DNA from: an uncultured Alphaproteobacteria bacterium
GTDB lineage: Bacteria > Pseudomonadota > Alphaproteobacteria > CAAGCB01 > CAG-977
NCBI GenBank assembly: GCA_944390195.1
Contig: CALXOZ010000012.1
Span: 1-59,747 of the forward strand
DNA: 59,747 nucleotides
Direction of reading: 5' to 3'
Position numbers and translations under genes: made by a program. The stretch's first letter is position 1, and each line of letters starts with the position of its first letter. Below are positions 8,908 through 18,401 of this stretch, piece by piece. The notes beneath the pieces were generated by a model. That model ran no database searches, was not told the origin of the DNA, and saw only the letters and a program-made list of their open reading frames with translations.

Positions 8908-10989
8908 ATGAAGTTTTTTGTCTTTTTTTCAACTTTATTGTGTTTTTTCATAACAAAAGCTTATGCGATAACGACAACAGTCGACGCCGGAACAACCGTT
9001 AATGGCGGCGATGTACTTTCAATCATTACTCAAAACGTATACGGCACTGTAAATGATATGACCGTTTACGGAACACAAAACATCATGTCCGGAGGAAACG
9101 CCCATGACACGATCATTTACACTTACGGTCAACAAGTCGTCAATTCCGGAGGAATATCGGAAAATGCAACCATCATGCAAAGCGGCGTCCTAAAAGTATA
9201 TGGATCCGCCTTATCAACAATGCTCAATTCTTACGGTTCGATGACAGTCTATTCCGGAGCGGCGACACAAACGACGATCAACGGAGGCACACTTTATGTC
9301 CGTTCAGGAGCCGCTGCAAACAACACGCTGTTAAATTCAGGCAAACAGTACGTTTATGGGACGGATAACAGCGCGGAAATAAACGGAGGGACGCAAATTG
9401 TAACAAACAGTGGAATAGCAAACGACACAATCATCAACACCAACGGCTATCAAGAAGTGGATGCCGGATCAAGCGCCGTCGGCACATATATCGAAGGCGG
9501 AAAGCAAAATGTTTACGGAACGGTTGAAAATTCCGTTTTAAACAGCGGGCAACAAAATATCTTCAGTGATGCGGCAGCAAACAACCTGACCGTCAACGGC
9601 GGCAGACTCACAATAAATGAATCAGCAACGGTTGATACATTGACTTTGAATGGCGGAACGACAAACATCTATGGCGGAGCCGTTTTAAATGGACAAATAA
9701 CCGTCAGGAACAGTACTGTAAACTTATATTCAAATGTAGCCATTTCGGATTTAATGCTCGACAATGGAATTGTCAACGTCAAAACAAGTTCCGTCAACAT
9801 ACCGATTGACACTTTGAACGGAAGCGGGATTTTTTACTTGACAACGACCGTATCCGAAAATATTTCCGACGTATTAAGCGTTACAAACGGTAGCGGCAGT
9901 TACGGTATCGCCCTTTATGATTACAGTCCGTCCGAAGAATTTCCAAACACATTGACATTGGTCAATACGGACAATCCTGATCAGAATTTTTACTTGATTG
10001 GCGGAGCGGCAGATATTGGTGCTTACCGCTATGATTTGGTTCATGTCGGTGATACATGGCAATTGCAAAAAACACCTTATCTTAACGACGGTTCCATTGT
10101 GGCAAAAAATACATTTACAGCCATCAGTTCCGTTTTTTATTCGCATTTACATGGCTTAGGACGTCATTTTGACGAGATCGACTTTACAAAAAAGACGGGA
10201 TTTTGGGTACGCGGCATTGGACGGGAAATCCGGTTGAACTTTCAAGATGACACAAAAAGTCACTTGAACGTTCGCGGAACGCAAGTCGGATTTGACATTC
10301 CAATTAAACAAAAATTGTTTGAAGAAATGATTGCCGGTATATATTGGGGATATTCGTCTTCCAAACAGAAGTTCATCAACTCTGGAAAAGCCAACTCCCA
10401 AACAAACAGCATCGGCATATATACCACCGCAAAAACGCAAAAAGAGTACTTTTTTTCTTTAGAGGGAGTTTTTTATCATCACCGTCAAAAAATTTTCAGT
10501 CAATTGGCTAACGGATTTCAGGTCAACTCAAAGTACTCGATGGATGCTTGGAGCTTTTCCGGATCTTTCGGCAAACGTTTTTCAAAAAACGGCTGGTTTG
10601 TGAAACCTCAGATACAAGCCTATTATATGCGCTTGCCGGACGTTTTTTACACAACCGACGCCAATACACCGGTTGACAGCGACAACACAGATTCAATTAT
10701 GGGACGGATTTCCATAAAAGGAGGGAAAAATTTCAAAGAAAGCCATCAAATACCGCTGGAAGCATACTTGAGATTAGGCATCTTGCGCGAATTCAACAAA
10801 AAAAGTTCCGTCAGTTTTGCCAATTATGACTTTGTGGAAAGCATGACGGAAACACTTTATGAAGCCGGTATCGGATTAAGTGCGGAATTTAATGAAAAAT
10901 TTTCATTGTTTGCCGATTTCAACACCTTTTGGGGAAATAAAACAGATATTCCCGTTGATGTCAGTTTCGGCGCAAAGATCCTTTGGTAA
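8908..10989 (+). CDS. AIDA-like autotransporter (type Va secretion) with short passenger
   Basis: A 693-residue predicted outer-membrane autotransporter. Signal peptide residues 1-20 (ending KAYA). Residues ~21-400 are a repetitive passenger with degenerate ~20-residue repeats of the pattern N-G-G-x-x-x-V-Y-G-T / SGG-A, as in AIDA-I/Ag43-type beta-helices; no cysteine is present. Residues ~415-693 form a C-terminal barrel with alternating hydrophobic strands (GFWVRGIGREIRLNF, VGFDIPIKQKLFEEMIAGIYWGY, SFSGSFGKRF, YEAGIGLSAEFNEKFSLFADF) and a terminal tryptophan. Its Asn/Thr-rich composition differs from its neighbours. It sits between rlmH and gpmI, probably as a separate transcription unit; a GGAG site precedes the ATG. 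Adhesion or aggregation is the likely role by family; specificity is unknown. Confidence 0.87.
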   Translation: MKFFVFFSTLLCFFITKAYAITTTVDAGTTVNGGDVLSIITQNVYGTVNDMTVYGTQNIMSGGNAHDTIIYTYGQQVVNSGGISENATIMQSGVLKVYGSALSTMLNSYGSMTVYSGAATQTTINGGTLYVRSGAAANNTLLNSGKQYVYGTDNSAEINGGTQIVTNSGIANDTIINTNGYQEVDAGSSAVGTYIEGGKQNVYGTVENSVLNSGQQNIFSDAAANNLTVNGGRLTINESATVDTLTLNGGTTNIYGGAVLNGQITVRNSTVNLYSNVAISDLMLDNGIVNVKTSSVNIPIDTLNGSGIFYLTTTVSENISDVLSVTNGSGSYGIALYDYSPSEEFPNTLTLVNTDNPDQNFYLIGGAADIGAYRYDLVHVGDTWQLQKTPYLNDGSIVAKNTFTAISSVFYSHLHGLGRHFDEIDFTKKTGFWVRGIGREIRLNFQDDTKSHLNVRGTQVGFDIPIKQKLFEEMIAGIYWGYSSSKQKFINSGKANSQTNSIGIYTTAKTQKEYFFSLEGVFYHHRQKIFSQLANGFQVNSKYSMDAWSFSGSFGKRFSKNGWFVKPQIQAYYMRLPDVFYTTDANTPVDSDNTDSIMGRISIKGGKNFKESHQIPLEAYLRLGILREFNKKSSVSFANYDFVESMTETLYEAGIGLSAEFNEKFSLFADFNTFWGNKTDIPVDVSFGAKILW

Positions 10990-11073
10990 GACTTCTTTTT
11001 CAGATTCAGAGTGCGTAAAAAAAAGTTTTGTATTATAGTAACGACGAATTTTGTTTTTAACGGAGAAAAGACA

Positions 11074-12615
11074 ATGGAAGAAAACAAAAGACCCCGTCCC
11101 GTCATGTTATGTATTTTGGACGGTTGGGGACACCGTGATAATAAAGAAAACAATGCGATTGAAATGGGAAACACCCCTCATTGGCATGAATTGATCAAGA
11201 CTTGCCCGAACACCCTTATTGCCACATCCGGACTTGATGTCGGGTTACCAAAAGGACAAATGGGGAACTCCGAGGTCGGTCATATGAATATCGGAGCAGG
11301 ACGTGTCGTCATGCAGGATCTGCCCAAGATCGATCAAGCCGCTCAAGACGGTTCTTTGGCAAAACGTCCGGCGGTTGTCGACTTGATCGACGCCTTGAAA
11401 GCGTCAAAAGGAACTTGTCATCTGATGGGGTTGATGAGTCCCGGCGGTGTTCATTCTCATATGGATCATATTTTCGCTTTGGCAAAAATTCTCAGTAACG
11501 CCTCAATCCCCGTTGACATCCATGCTTTTCTTGACGGTCGGGATGTTCCCCCTGATTCCGCTTTAGGTTATGTCAAAGAATTTGAAGAAAAAATAAAAAC
11601 GTTAAATCATGTCAAAATTGCGACGATCAGCGGTCGTTATTATGCCATGGATCGTGATAACCGTTGGGAACGCATAGAGCTTGCCTATAACGCTTTAATG
11701 TTGGGAGCCGGTAATCGATTAAAAACGGCTCAAGAGGCAATTGAAGAATCTTATAAACAAAAAGTTTACGATGAATTCGTTTTGCCCGCCGTAATCGGTG
11801 ACTATCATGGCATGAATGATGGCGATGCCCTGCTTTTCGCCAACTTCCGTTCCGATCGCGCCCGCGAAATCATGTATGCTTTGGCAGATACGGCGTTCGA
11901 TAAATTCAAACGCTCTAAAACTGTGAAATTTTCCGCTGTCGTCAGTATGACACAATACTCGGTCGATCATGATCGATTTGTAAAACCGATCTTCCCGCCT
12001 GAACAGCTGAGCAATATTTTCGGAGAAGTCGTTTCAAATGCCGGTTTGACACAACTTCGCATAGCCGAAACGGAAAAATACGCTCATGTAACATTTTTCT
12101 TCAATGGTGGCGAAGAACGTTTGTTTAAAGGGGAAGAACGCATTCTGATTCCCTCCCCTAAAGTTGCGACCTATGATTTGAAGCCGGAAATGAGCGCTTA
12201 TGAAGTTTGCGATGCTTTGGTCGATGCCATTCAATCGGCAAAATTCGATGTCATCATTGTCAATTTTGCAAACGGCGATATGGTCGGGCACACCGGCGTT
12301 TTAGAAGCGGCGGTCAAAGCGACCGAAGCCGTTGACAAGTGCTTGGGACGATTGCAGGAAGCCGTTGAAAAAGCCGGCGGTGTCATGTTGATCACCGCGG
12401 ATCACGGCAATTGCGAGCTGATGAAAGATGAAAAGACGGGCGCCCCTTATACGGCTCACACAACTTTTGAAGTCCCCGTCGTTTTATTTAACGATCAAAA
12501 CGGTCATACATTGCGCAACGGCGGACGTCTAGCCGATTTAGCACCAACTTTGTTGGAATTGTTACATATCGACCAACCTGCTGAAATGACCGGAAAATCA
12601 TTACTGGTAAAATAA
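11074..12615 (+). CDS. gpmI: 2,3-bisphosphoglycerate-independent phosphoglycerate mutase
   Basis: A 513-residue dimanganese enzyme interconverting 3- and 2-phosphoglycerate in glycolysis. Starts with PVMLCILDGWGH (metal site Asp), then the phosphoserine motif MGNSEVGHMNIGAGRVV, GLMSPGGVHSH, FLDGRDVPP, GRYYAMDRDNRWER, NFRSDRAREI, NFANGDMVGHTG and ITADHGNCE. ATG 11074 was chosen over the longer frame (from 11011) because it has GGAGAAAAG upstream and gives the normal N-terminus. It is followed three bases later by the EnvC-like gene. Confidence 0.96.
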   Translation: MEENKRPRPVMLCILDGWGHRDNKENNAIEMGNTPHWHELIKTCPNTLIATSGLDVGLPKGQMGNSEVGHMNIGAGRVVMQDLPKIDQAAQDGSLAKRPAVVDLIDALKASKGTCHLMGLMSPGGVHSHMDHIFALAKILSNASIPVDIHAFLDGRDVPPDSALGYVKEFEEKIKTLNHVKIATISGRYYAMDRDNRWERIELAYNALMLGAGNRLKTAQEAIEESYKQKVYDEFVLPAVIGDYHGMNDGDALLFANFRSDRAREIMYALADTAFDKFKRSKTVKFSAVVSMTQYSVDHDRFVKPIFPPEQLSNIFGEVVSNAGLTQLRIAETEKYAHVTFFFNGGEERLFKGEERILIPSPKVATYDLKPEMSAYEVCDALVDAIQSAKFDVIIVNFANGDMVGHTGVLEAAVKATEAVDKCLGRLQEAVEKAGGVMLITADHGNCELMKDEKTGAPYTAHTTFEVPVVLFNDQNGHTLRNGGRLADLAPTLLELLHIDQPAEMTGKSLLVK

Positions 12616-12618
12616 TCA

Positions 12619-13791
12619 ATGGCTTTGAAAAAGACGACCCGACTATTTTTCCTTGTTTTCATGACAGGACTTTTCGTGTCGTCTTTTTCGTACGCCGGCG
12701 AAGAAACTCCTGTTTCAGCAAAGTCCGAACTGTCCAGAGTTACCGATCAAATCAAAAAAGCTCAAAAAGAACATCAGGATCTGAAACAAAAAGCTAAAAG
12801 CGTTCAAAAAGAAATCTTAAATGTGCGACGAAAAATGGTCGCAGCAGCCGGATCCATTCAAGAACAAGAAGAAAGTCTGGATAGGTTGGAACAAAAGCTT
12901 GAAGAATTTGAAGCCCAACAGGCTTTGATGAAAAAACGGCTGGAAGTCAGAAAAGCTCAAAGAACTCGTGTTTTGGCAGCATTACAGTCTCTTGCCTACA
13001 AGCCTACGGAAGCATTGATCGCCCAGCCGATGAAACCGCAAGACACTCTTCGCAGCGCACTATTATTACGCGAAGCCGTTCCCCAACTCGAATATTCCAC
13101 GGAAGGCTTGCGTAAAGACCTCAATAAAATAGCCAGCCTGACAACTGCAATCCGCGCCCAATATGCTCAAATAAAAACCATGACACGGCGCTTGAACGAA
13201 AAAAGACAAAGCATGAACGCATTGATTAAAAAAAAATCGGAATTGCAAACTGCTTTTGCAAGTGAGAGCTCCCGCGCAAAAGAACGGGCTGAAAAGCTCG
13301 CACGTCAGGCAAACGATTTAAAAGAACTATTGGCGAAACTGGAAGCGGAAAGTAAGCGTCAAGAAAAAGAAGACAATCAAAAAAGCGTTCCGACAGGAGC
13401 TTTCATGGCGGCTAAAGGGCGTATCCCGTATCCGGTGAAAGGAAATATCATCAAACAATACGGACAAGTCGATGCCGGTATCACCTCTAAAGGTATCACG
13501 ATACAAACACGTTCCAACGCACAAGTCATCTCCCCTTACGACGGGAAGGTCTTGTTTGCCGGACCGTTCCGAGGATACGGACAACTGTTGATCATCGAAC
13601 ATGGCGATGGATATCATACTTTGCTTGCCGGTATCGGACGATTGGATACTTCCGTAGGACAATCCTTGCTTGCCGGAGAACCCGTTGGAATAATGCTGGC
13701 ACAATCAAAGCCGACGTTGTATATTGAATTAAGAAAAAATGGACAACCCATTAATCCGGCAACTTGGCTGAATCAAAAAAACAAAGGGTAA
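12619..13791 (+). CDS. envC: EnvC-like murein hydrolase activator
   Basis: A 390-residue periplasmic protein: signal peptide ending near residue 27 (FVSSFSYAG), long coiled coil (~30-255, SELSRVTDQIKKAQKEHQDLKQKAK...), then a LytM/M23 domain (~275-385). The M23 zinc ligands are missing (HxxxD position reads KGITI, and the HxH position reads YIELR), which is the hallmark of EnvC/NlpD-type activators that switch on amidases at the division septum rather than cutting peptidoglycan. Position between gpmI and ctpA is the standard alphaproteobacterial order. Confidence 0.88.
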   Translation: MALKKTTRLFFLVFMTGLFVSSFSYAGEETPVSAKSELSRVTDQIKKAQKEHQDLKQKAKSVQKEILNVRRKMVAAAGSIQEQEESLDRLEQKLEEFEAQQALMKKRLEVRKAQRTRVLAALQSLAYKPTEALIAQPMKPQDTLRSALLLREAVPQLEYSTEGLRKDLNKIASLTTAIRAQYAQIKTMTRRLNEKRQSMNALIKKKSELQTAFASESSRAKERAEKLARQANDLKELLAKLEAESKRQEKEDNQKSVPTGAFMAAKGRIPYPVKGNIIKQYGQVDAGITSKGITIQTRSNAQVISPYDGKVLFAGPFRGYGQLLIIEHGDGYHTLLAGIGRLDTSVGQSLLAGEPVGIMLAQSKPTLYIELRKNGQPINPATWLNQKNKG

Positions 13792-13801
13792 GGAATAAAT
13801 T

Positions 13802-15214
13802 ATGAAGCGTTTATATCTGACTGTTTCCATCATGTTTTCGCTCTTTTTATGTTGCTCTCCAGCAACATCAAAAGAAAAAAATGAAGAAACAAAAAACAAA
13901 GACCAAACCTCTTCAATCTATAAATATTTAAATGTTTTCAGTGAAACGTTGAAACGAACCCAAACCGATTATGTCGAAGAAGTCCCGCAAGATAAGTTGA
14001 TCGAATATGCTATCAATGGAATGTTATCCTCTTTGGATCCCCATTCCTCCTATTTGGACGCGGAAACATTCAAAGATATGAGCGAACAAACAAAAGGGGA
14101 ATTCGGAGGATTGGGCATTGAAGTAACCATGGATAACGGTTGGATTAAAATCATTTCCCCGATTGATGACACGCCGGCTTTCAGAGCCGGATTGCAGGCA
14201 GGCGATTATATCACTCATATCGACGGGACAACCGTTTTGGGGGAAACACTTACTCAAGCCGTTGAAAAAATGCGGGGTCCTTTAAAATCCAAAGTTAAAT
14301 TGACAATCCGCAGAAAAAACAAAGAGCCCTTTGATGTCGTTCTGGAACGCGCCAATATAAAAATCCGCTCGGTAAAAACAGAAGAAAAAGATCCCTCTGT
14401 CGGTTATGTCCGTATTTCTTCGTTTTCGCAAACAACAACAGACGATGTTATAAAAGCTGTTGAAAAAATACAAAAAGAGCACCCTGATCAGTTGTCCGGA
14501 TATATCCTTGACTTGCGTAACAACCCCGGCGGGCTGTTAGATCAAGCCGTATCCGTCGCAGATTTGTTCCTGAACGAAGGTGAAATCGTTTCCACCCGCC
14601 CGCGCAGAGAAGAGGAAATACAGCGTTTCAGCGCAACAAAGGGAGATATTACAAAAGACAAACCGATCGTCGTGTTAATTAACGAAGGATCGGCTTCCGC
14701 TGCGGAAATTGTCGCCGGCGCCTTGCAAGACCATAAAAGGGCTGTTGTCGTAGGTATGCGTTCTTTCGGAAAAGGATCCGTTCAAACGGTCATCCCCATC
14801 ACCGGTTTCGGCGCCATCCGTTTGACAACAGCGCGTTATTATACGCCTTCTGGCAGATCTATCCAAGCAAAGGGAATCGAACCCGATATTCAAATTCCCC
14901 CCGGACATGTCGAATACTACGCCTTGAGATCTGATGATTTCGCCGAAGCGACTTTGCCAAACGCCTTGTCGAAACAAGACGATCAAAATTCAAAGGAAAC
15001 GGCTAAGGAAGCAAAAGACAAAGACAAAAATAAAGATAAGGATAAAGATAAAAACAAGGATAAAGATAACTCCGCAAAACAGAAAAATTCCAAAAAAGAA
15101 CCTGATCCCTTTGATGAAAAACCAAAGGAAGAAAAAAAGTTTGAAGATTACCAGCTTGACCGGGCTATCGACATCGTCAAAGCTATGGGAATCTATCATT
15201 CAAAACAGGATTGA
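13802..15214 (+). CDS. ctpA: Carboxyl-terminal processing protease (S41 family)
   Basis: A 470-residue periplasmic serine protease. N-terminal hydrophobic segment (residues 3-20) is a signal peptide, possibly lipidated at the CC pair. A PDZ domain lies at ~95-180 (GGLGIEVTMDNGW...GDYITHIDG). The S41 catalytic core has RNNPGGLLDQA, NEGSASAAEIVAGAL with Ser299 and GMRSFGKGSVQ with Lys324, exactly 25 residues apart as in the Ser-Lys dyad. The ~75-residue tail is highly charged with a KDKDKNKDK low-complexity run before the conserved closing KFEDYQLDRAIDIVKAM. The gene ends in a 17-bp tandem duplication (199-232 of the 15-kb block). Confidence 0.94.
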   Translation: MKRLYLTVSIMFSLFLCCSPATSKEKNEETKNKDQTSSIYKYLNVFSETLKRTQTDYVEEVPQDKLIEYAINGMLSSLDPHSSYLDAETFKDMSEQTKGEFGGLGIEVTMDNGWIKIISPIDDTPAFRAGLQAGDYITHIDGTTVLGETLTQAVEKMRGPLKSKVKLTIRRKNKEPFDVVLERANIKIRSVKTEEKDPSVGYVRISSFSQTTTDDVIKAVEKIQKEHPDQLSGYILDLRNNPGGLLDQAVSVADLFLNEGEIVSTRPRREEEIQRFSATKGDITKDKPIVVLINEGSASAAEIVAGALQDHKRAVVVGMRSFGKGSVQTVIPITGFGAIRLTTARYYTPSGRSIQAKGIEPDIQIPPGHVEYYALRSDDFAEATLPNALSKQDDQNSKETAKEAKDKDKNKDKDKDKNKDKDNSAKQKNSKKEPDPFDEKPKEEKKFEDYQLDRAIDIVKAMGIYHSKQD

Positions 15215-15232
15215 ATTCAAAACAGGATTGAA
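15199..15232. repeat. Perfect 17-bp tandem duplication at the ctpA stop
   Basis: TTCAAAACAGGATTGAA occurs twice back to back (15199-15215 and 15216-15232). The first copy contains the ctpA stop codon, the second places AGGA six bases before the next gene's ATG. Confidence 0.9.
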
Positions 15233-15233
15233 A

Positions 15234-16787
15234 ATGCCTTCTTTTGATAAAAATAATATGGTCGAAAACTCTTTTTCAAAAGACCCGAACACAGGGAAAA
15301 AACGTGCGTTCATTGTCGTTTTCTCCCTTGCCGTTCTGGCATTTTCTTCCACGCTTTATGGCATCTATCTTAACTTTTTCAAATCCGTTAACATTCAAAC
15401 CACTTATTACCTCTCACAAAGTGCGCCAAAGCTTCCTACCGAATCATTATTCGCCCCCCAACCACCTGAAAAAAAACACAGTCCGGAAAATACTGATCTG
15501 AATTCCTCCGAATTGATTAAACAATTGGAACAAGAAAAAGAAAATATCGAAAAAACTTCCGTCATGTTACAAAAAATGATCGAAGCAAAAGAAAATGCGT
15601 CAAAGGACGAACAAAATATCGCGGATCTATCAAATATTCCCTCTGACAATCAGCTTGTACAAGAAAAAGACACAACAAACCAAACATCACAACCACAAAA
15701 AAATGTTCCAAATAAATTAGACGCCGCCTTAGCCGCCTTTAACGCGTTGGACTTTCCGGAATTAAAAGAAAAAAAAATTCCAGACACACAAAAAAAAATC
15801 CCGACAAGTCAAAAAGCAATTCAAAAAAAAAATGAAAAAAACTCAAATGTAAACACTGAAATAAACATTTCAGAAAATCCGTATCAAATAAACCAAGAAA
15901 CCCTCCAACCGGATCTCATTCAATCAAATTTAACTGATTCCCTGCCCGATTTTTCCGTAATTAAAAAGTCTAGTTCATCAAAAAAAAAACCTCTGGAAAT
16001 TATCGAACCGTTAAACGAACTTCAAAGCAAAACGGAAAATAAAAAACTACCGGTAAAAACAAAAACAAATTCTCCTTTTTCCGCCTACGCCAAACCATTC
16101 CGGCTAAAAGAAAACACACCTTATATCGCTGTTTTATTTTCAGGTCTCGGGAAAAAAAGAAATATCACACAAGCGGCAATAAACACTTTGCCCGACGTTG
16201 TTTCCTTGTCTTTCAGCCCTTATGCAAACAATTTGGGAAAATATGTTATCGAAGCACGTCAATCCGGTCATGAAACTTTACTGGATATGCCAATGCAACA
16301 AGGGCGGTTTCCCCATACAGATCCCGGTCCTTTAGGATTGGTTACCGAATTGCCTGTTTCCGAAAATCGCAAACGATTGCATAAAGTTATTGGACAAGAT
16401 ATCGCTTTTATCGGTTTAAGCGCTACTGCTGAAGAAAATTTTTCATTATCTGAAGAACAAATAACCCCTGTCTTAGAAGAACTTTCAGATCGCGGTTTGA
16501 TCTATGTCAATGGAACGGATAATCCGGCACATGTCCGCTTCAGTACGATTATCCGCCCTGATGTTCATATCTTTGAAAATTTTCACCGAGCCGCAATCCG
16601 TTCAAAGCTGGATAAAGCAAAACAAATCGCTTTAAAAAACGGAGCCGCATTTGTGCGTATGGAAGCCCTTCCCATCACTTTGCTGGTTCTTGAAGAATGG
16701 ATGAAATCCGTTTCAAATAAATCCGAGACAGAGATTACTTTCGTACCGCTGTCTTATTATGTTAAACAAAAGGAAGCCGGAAAATGA
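15234..16787 (+). CDS. Divergent polysaccharide deacetylase family protein (YibQ-like)
   Basis: A 517-residue membrane-anchored protein. The frame is open back into ctpA, but translation most likely starts at ATG 15234 with AGGA upstream. One N-terminal transmembrane segment (residues ~26-46) is followed by a ~210-residue Lys/Gln/Asn-rich low-complexity linker, then the divergent deacetylase domain (~280-510: PYIAVLFSGLG, AINTLPDVVSLSFSPYA, ARQSGHETLLDMPMQ, DPGPLGL, ELSDRGLIYVNGT). The metal-site Asp pair of the usual IDDLG motif reads FSGLG and the NHMGS region reads GLSATAE, so metal-dependent catalysis looks lost. It follows ctpA and precedes rppH as in many alphaproteobacteria; an envelope role is inferred. 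Confidence 0.85.
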   Translation: MPSFDKNNMVENSFSKDPNTGKKRAFIVVFSLAVLAFSSTLYGIYLNFFKSVNIQTTYYLSQSAPKLPTESLFAPQPPEKKHSPENTDLNSSELIKQLEQEKENIEKTSVMLQKMIEAKENASKDEQNIADLSNIPSDNQLVQEKDTTNQTSQPQKNVPNKLDAALAAFNALDFPELKEKKIPDTQKKIPTSQKAIQKKNEKNSNVNTEINISENPYQINQETLQPDLIQSNLTDSLPDFSVIKKSSSSKKKPLEIIEPLNELQSKTENKKLPVKTKTNSPFSAYAKPFRLKENTPYIAVLFSGLGKKRNITQAAINTLPDVVSLSFSPYANNLGKYVIEARQSGHETLLDMPMQQGRFPHTDPGPLGLVTELPVSENRKRLHKVIGQDIAFIGLSATAEENFSLSEEQITPVLEELSDRGLIYVNGTDNPAHVRFSTIIRPDVHIFENFHRAAIRSKLDKAKQIALKNGAAFVRMEALPITLLVLEEWMKSVSNKSETEITFVPLSYYVKQKEAGK

Positions 16788-17266
16788 AAGAATTAAAATT
16801 ATACCGTCCAAACGTCGGCATCATGCTTTTAAATAAAAAAGCCGAAGTTTTTGTAGCTCATCGCACCGATTCCCGAAAGCAGGCATGGCAAATGCCCCAA
16901 GGGGGTATAGATAAAGGAGAAGACGAATATCACGCCGCCTTACGGGAACTTTATGAAGAAACAAACATTTCTTCCGTTACTTTGATTGCTGAAAGCAAAA
17001 ATTGGTATTCTTATGATTTTCCTCCCGGCATACACTTTTTTAGTCCAAAGAAAAAAGAATTCGTCGGACAAATGCAAAAATGGTTTTTATTTCAATTCAC
17101 AGGGAATGAAACGGAAATTGATCTGAATCGCCCAGACCCAGAGTTTAATCAATGGAAATGGATTGATGTGGAAAAGGTCGTTGAATTGATTGTGGATTTT
17201 AAAAAAGAAGTCTACCGTCATGTCGTTGATGAATTTTTGCCTTTCATTGACGCAATCAGGAAATGA
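16784..17266 (+). CDS. rppH: RNA pyrophosphohydrolase (Nudix)
   Basis: A 160-residue Nudix hydrolase that removes pyrophosphate from mRNA 5' ends and starts decay. YRPNVGIMLLNKK and AWQMPQGGIDKGED are RppH hallmarks. Nudix box runs G40-x5-E46-x7-R54 E L x E58 E59; the glycine normally found at position 61 is Asn (EETNI), a mild deviation that leaves the metal-binding glutamates intact. FSPKKKEFVGQMQKWFLFQF and NQWKWID are also typical. Start ATGA overlaps the preceding stop. No terminator is evident. Confidence 0.95.
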   Translation: MKELKLYRPNVGIMLLNKKAEVFVAHRTDSRKQAWQMPQGGIDKGEDEYHAALRELYEETNISSVTLIAESKNWYSYDFPPGIHFFSPKKKEFVGQMQKWFLFQFTGNETEIDLNRPDPEFNQWKWIDVEKVVELIVDFKKEVYRHVVDEFLPFIDAIRK

Positions 17267-18311
17267 TCCCTTTCATTGAAATAATATGCTTCTGTTGATA
17301 AAGACTTTAAAAGATATTCCAGATTTGCTTTAATCCGCACACCTTTCTATAAGCGTGTATCAAGAGCAGAAAACAAGAAAAAAATTTCAACATTTTTTTT
17401 CAGATCAATTAAAACGTCGTTTGCCTCCTAAAAAAATCTTATCCGTTTTTCCCTGAATTTAGCGCCAACAACTTTTGAAAGGAAGCGTATCTGTTTGTCA
17501 ATTGTTTTCTGGCAAACGGCATTCAAGTCCGATCAATTTTTTTATGCCTTTTTTATAAAAGGTTTTATAGGACATTTTAAAATGTTTTTCATTCCGGCTC
17601 ATATTCAACAGATATTTTCTTTATCGTCTCTCATTTCAGAACATCATAAACTTTATTTCAATATGCGTTCTCATAATCTTTAATCGACATAGCTTTTATG
17701 TTCAGATACTCACTGTCAATCAGTATAACAATACGGACACCTGCAACAGTCCTGTCAATCCTTCTTGTAGTCATATTTTTTTAAAGGCTTCGGTCTTGTT
17801 ACAAAAGTATATCCTTGATATTTTTTATTAAAAAACACACTCCACTTTCATGATATTACGAAAGAAAAACCTTCTGAAAACATTTACGCTTTCTTTATTC
17901 TTAGTTCTTCCGCTTTCCTAGTCCGGTATATGTCTATCACATAACCCGCCGGATCTTTTATTCCACCCAAAAACGATAAATATTTGTTTCACAATTTATC
18001 CTTCAACAACCACCTATTTGATTTTTTTACCTGCCGTTAAACATAATCTTCGATATATCGTTGCTTTTCAGCAGTTTTCATATCCGTCTATGCCAATGTT
18101 ATAATCCTGAATTCCCGCATTTTTTAATTTTCCGAAGGCTTTTCCTTGTTCTCAATACAAAATTACGCCATTCCCGAAATGTTCCTTGTTTCGAGTTCAA
18201 AATTGTCTGTAATTGCCTCGTCTATCGCAAGGATTTTTTCCGTTCAATGCCAAGAATCTTAAATATTTCTAAAAAGAAAAACTTCGCTCTGAAATTGCGA
18301 GGTTTTAAAGA
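17267..18311. other. 1.0-kb AT-rich interval without recognisable genes
   Basis: Short open frames at 17495-17683 and 18061-18333 (+) have no ribosome binding site and give Phe/Lys-rich translations that look like AT-rich noise. I see no RNA fold, repeat or gene remnant that I can name. A small palindrome ACATTTTAAAATGT lies near 17570. Confidence 0.5.
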
Positions 18312-18388
18312 TGGTCGGAGCGATAGGATTTGAACCTACGACCACCTGATCCCAAATCAGGTGCGCTACCAGACTGCGCTACGCTCCG
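18312..18388 (-). tRNA. tRNA-Pro(TGG)
   Basis: On the minus strand: acceptor arms CGGAGCG / CGCTCCG, D arm GCGC AGTCTGGTA GCGC, anticodon stem CCTGA/TCAGG around loop TTTGGGA giving anticodon TGG, T arm with GTAGG TTCAAAT CCTAT, discriminator A, CCA encoded. 77 nt. Confidence 0.96.
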
Positions 18389-18401
18389 GATAATTTGCAC
18401 T

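Noticed and set aside
17495-18333. Frames in the 17-18 kb interval.
   Set aside because: Composition is AT-rich noise, without ribosome binding sites, and one runs into tRNA-Pro.
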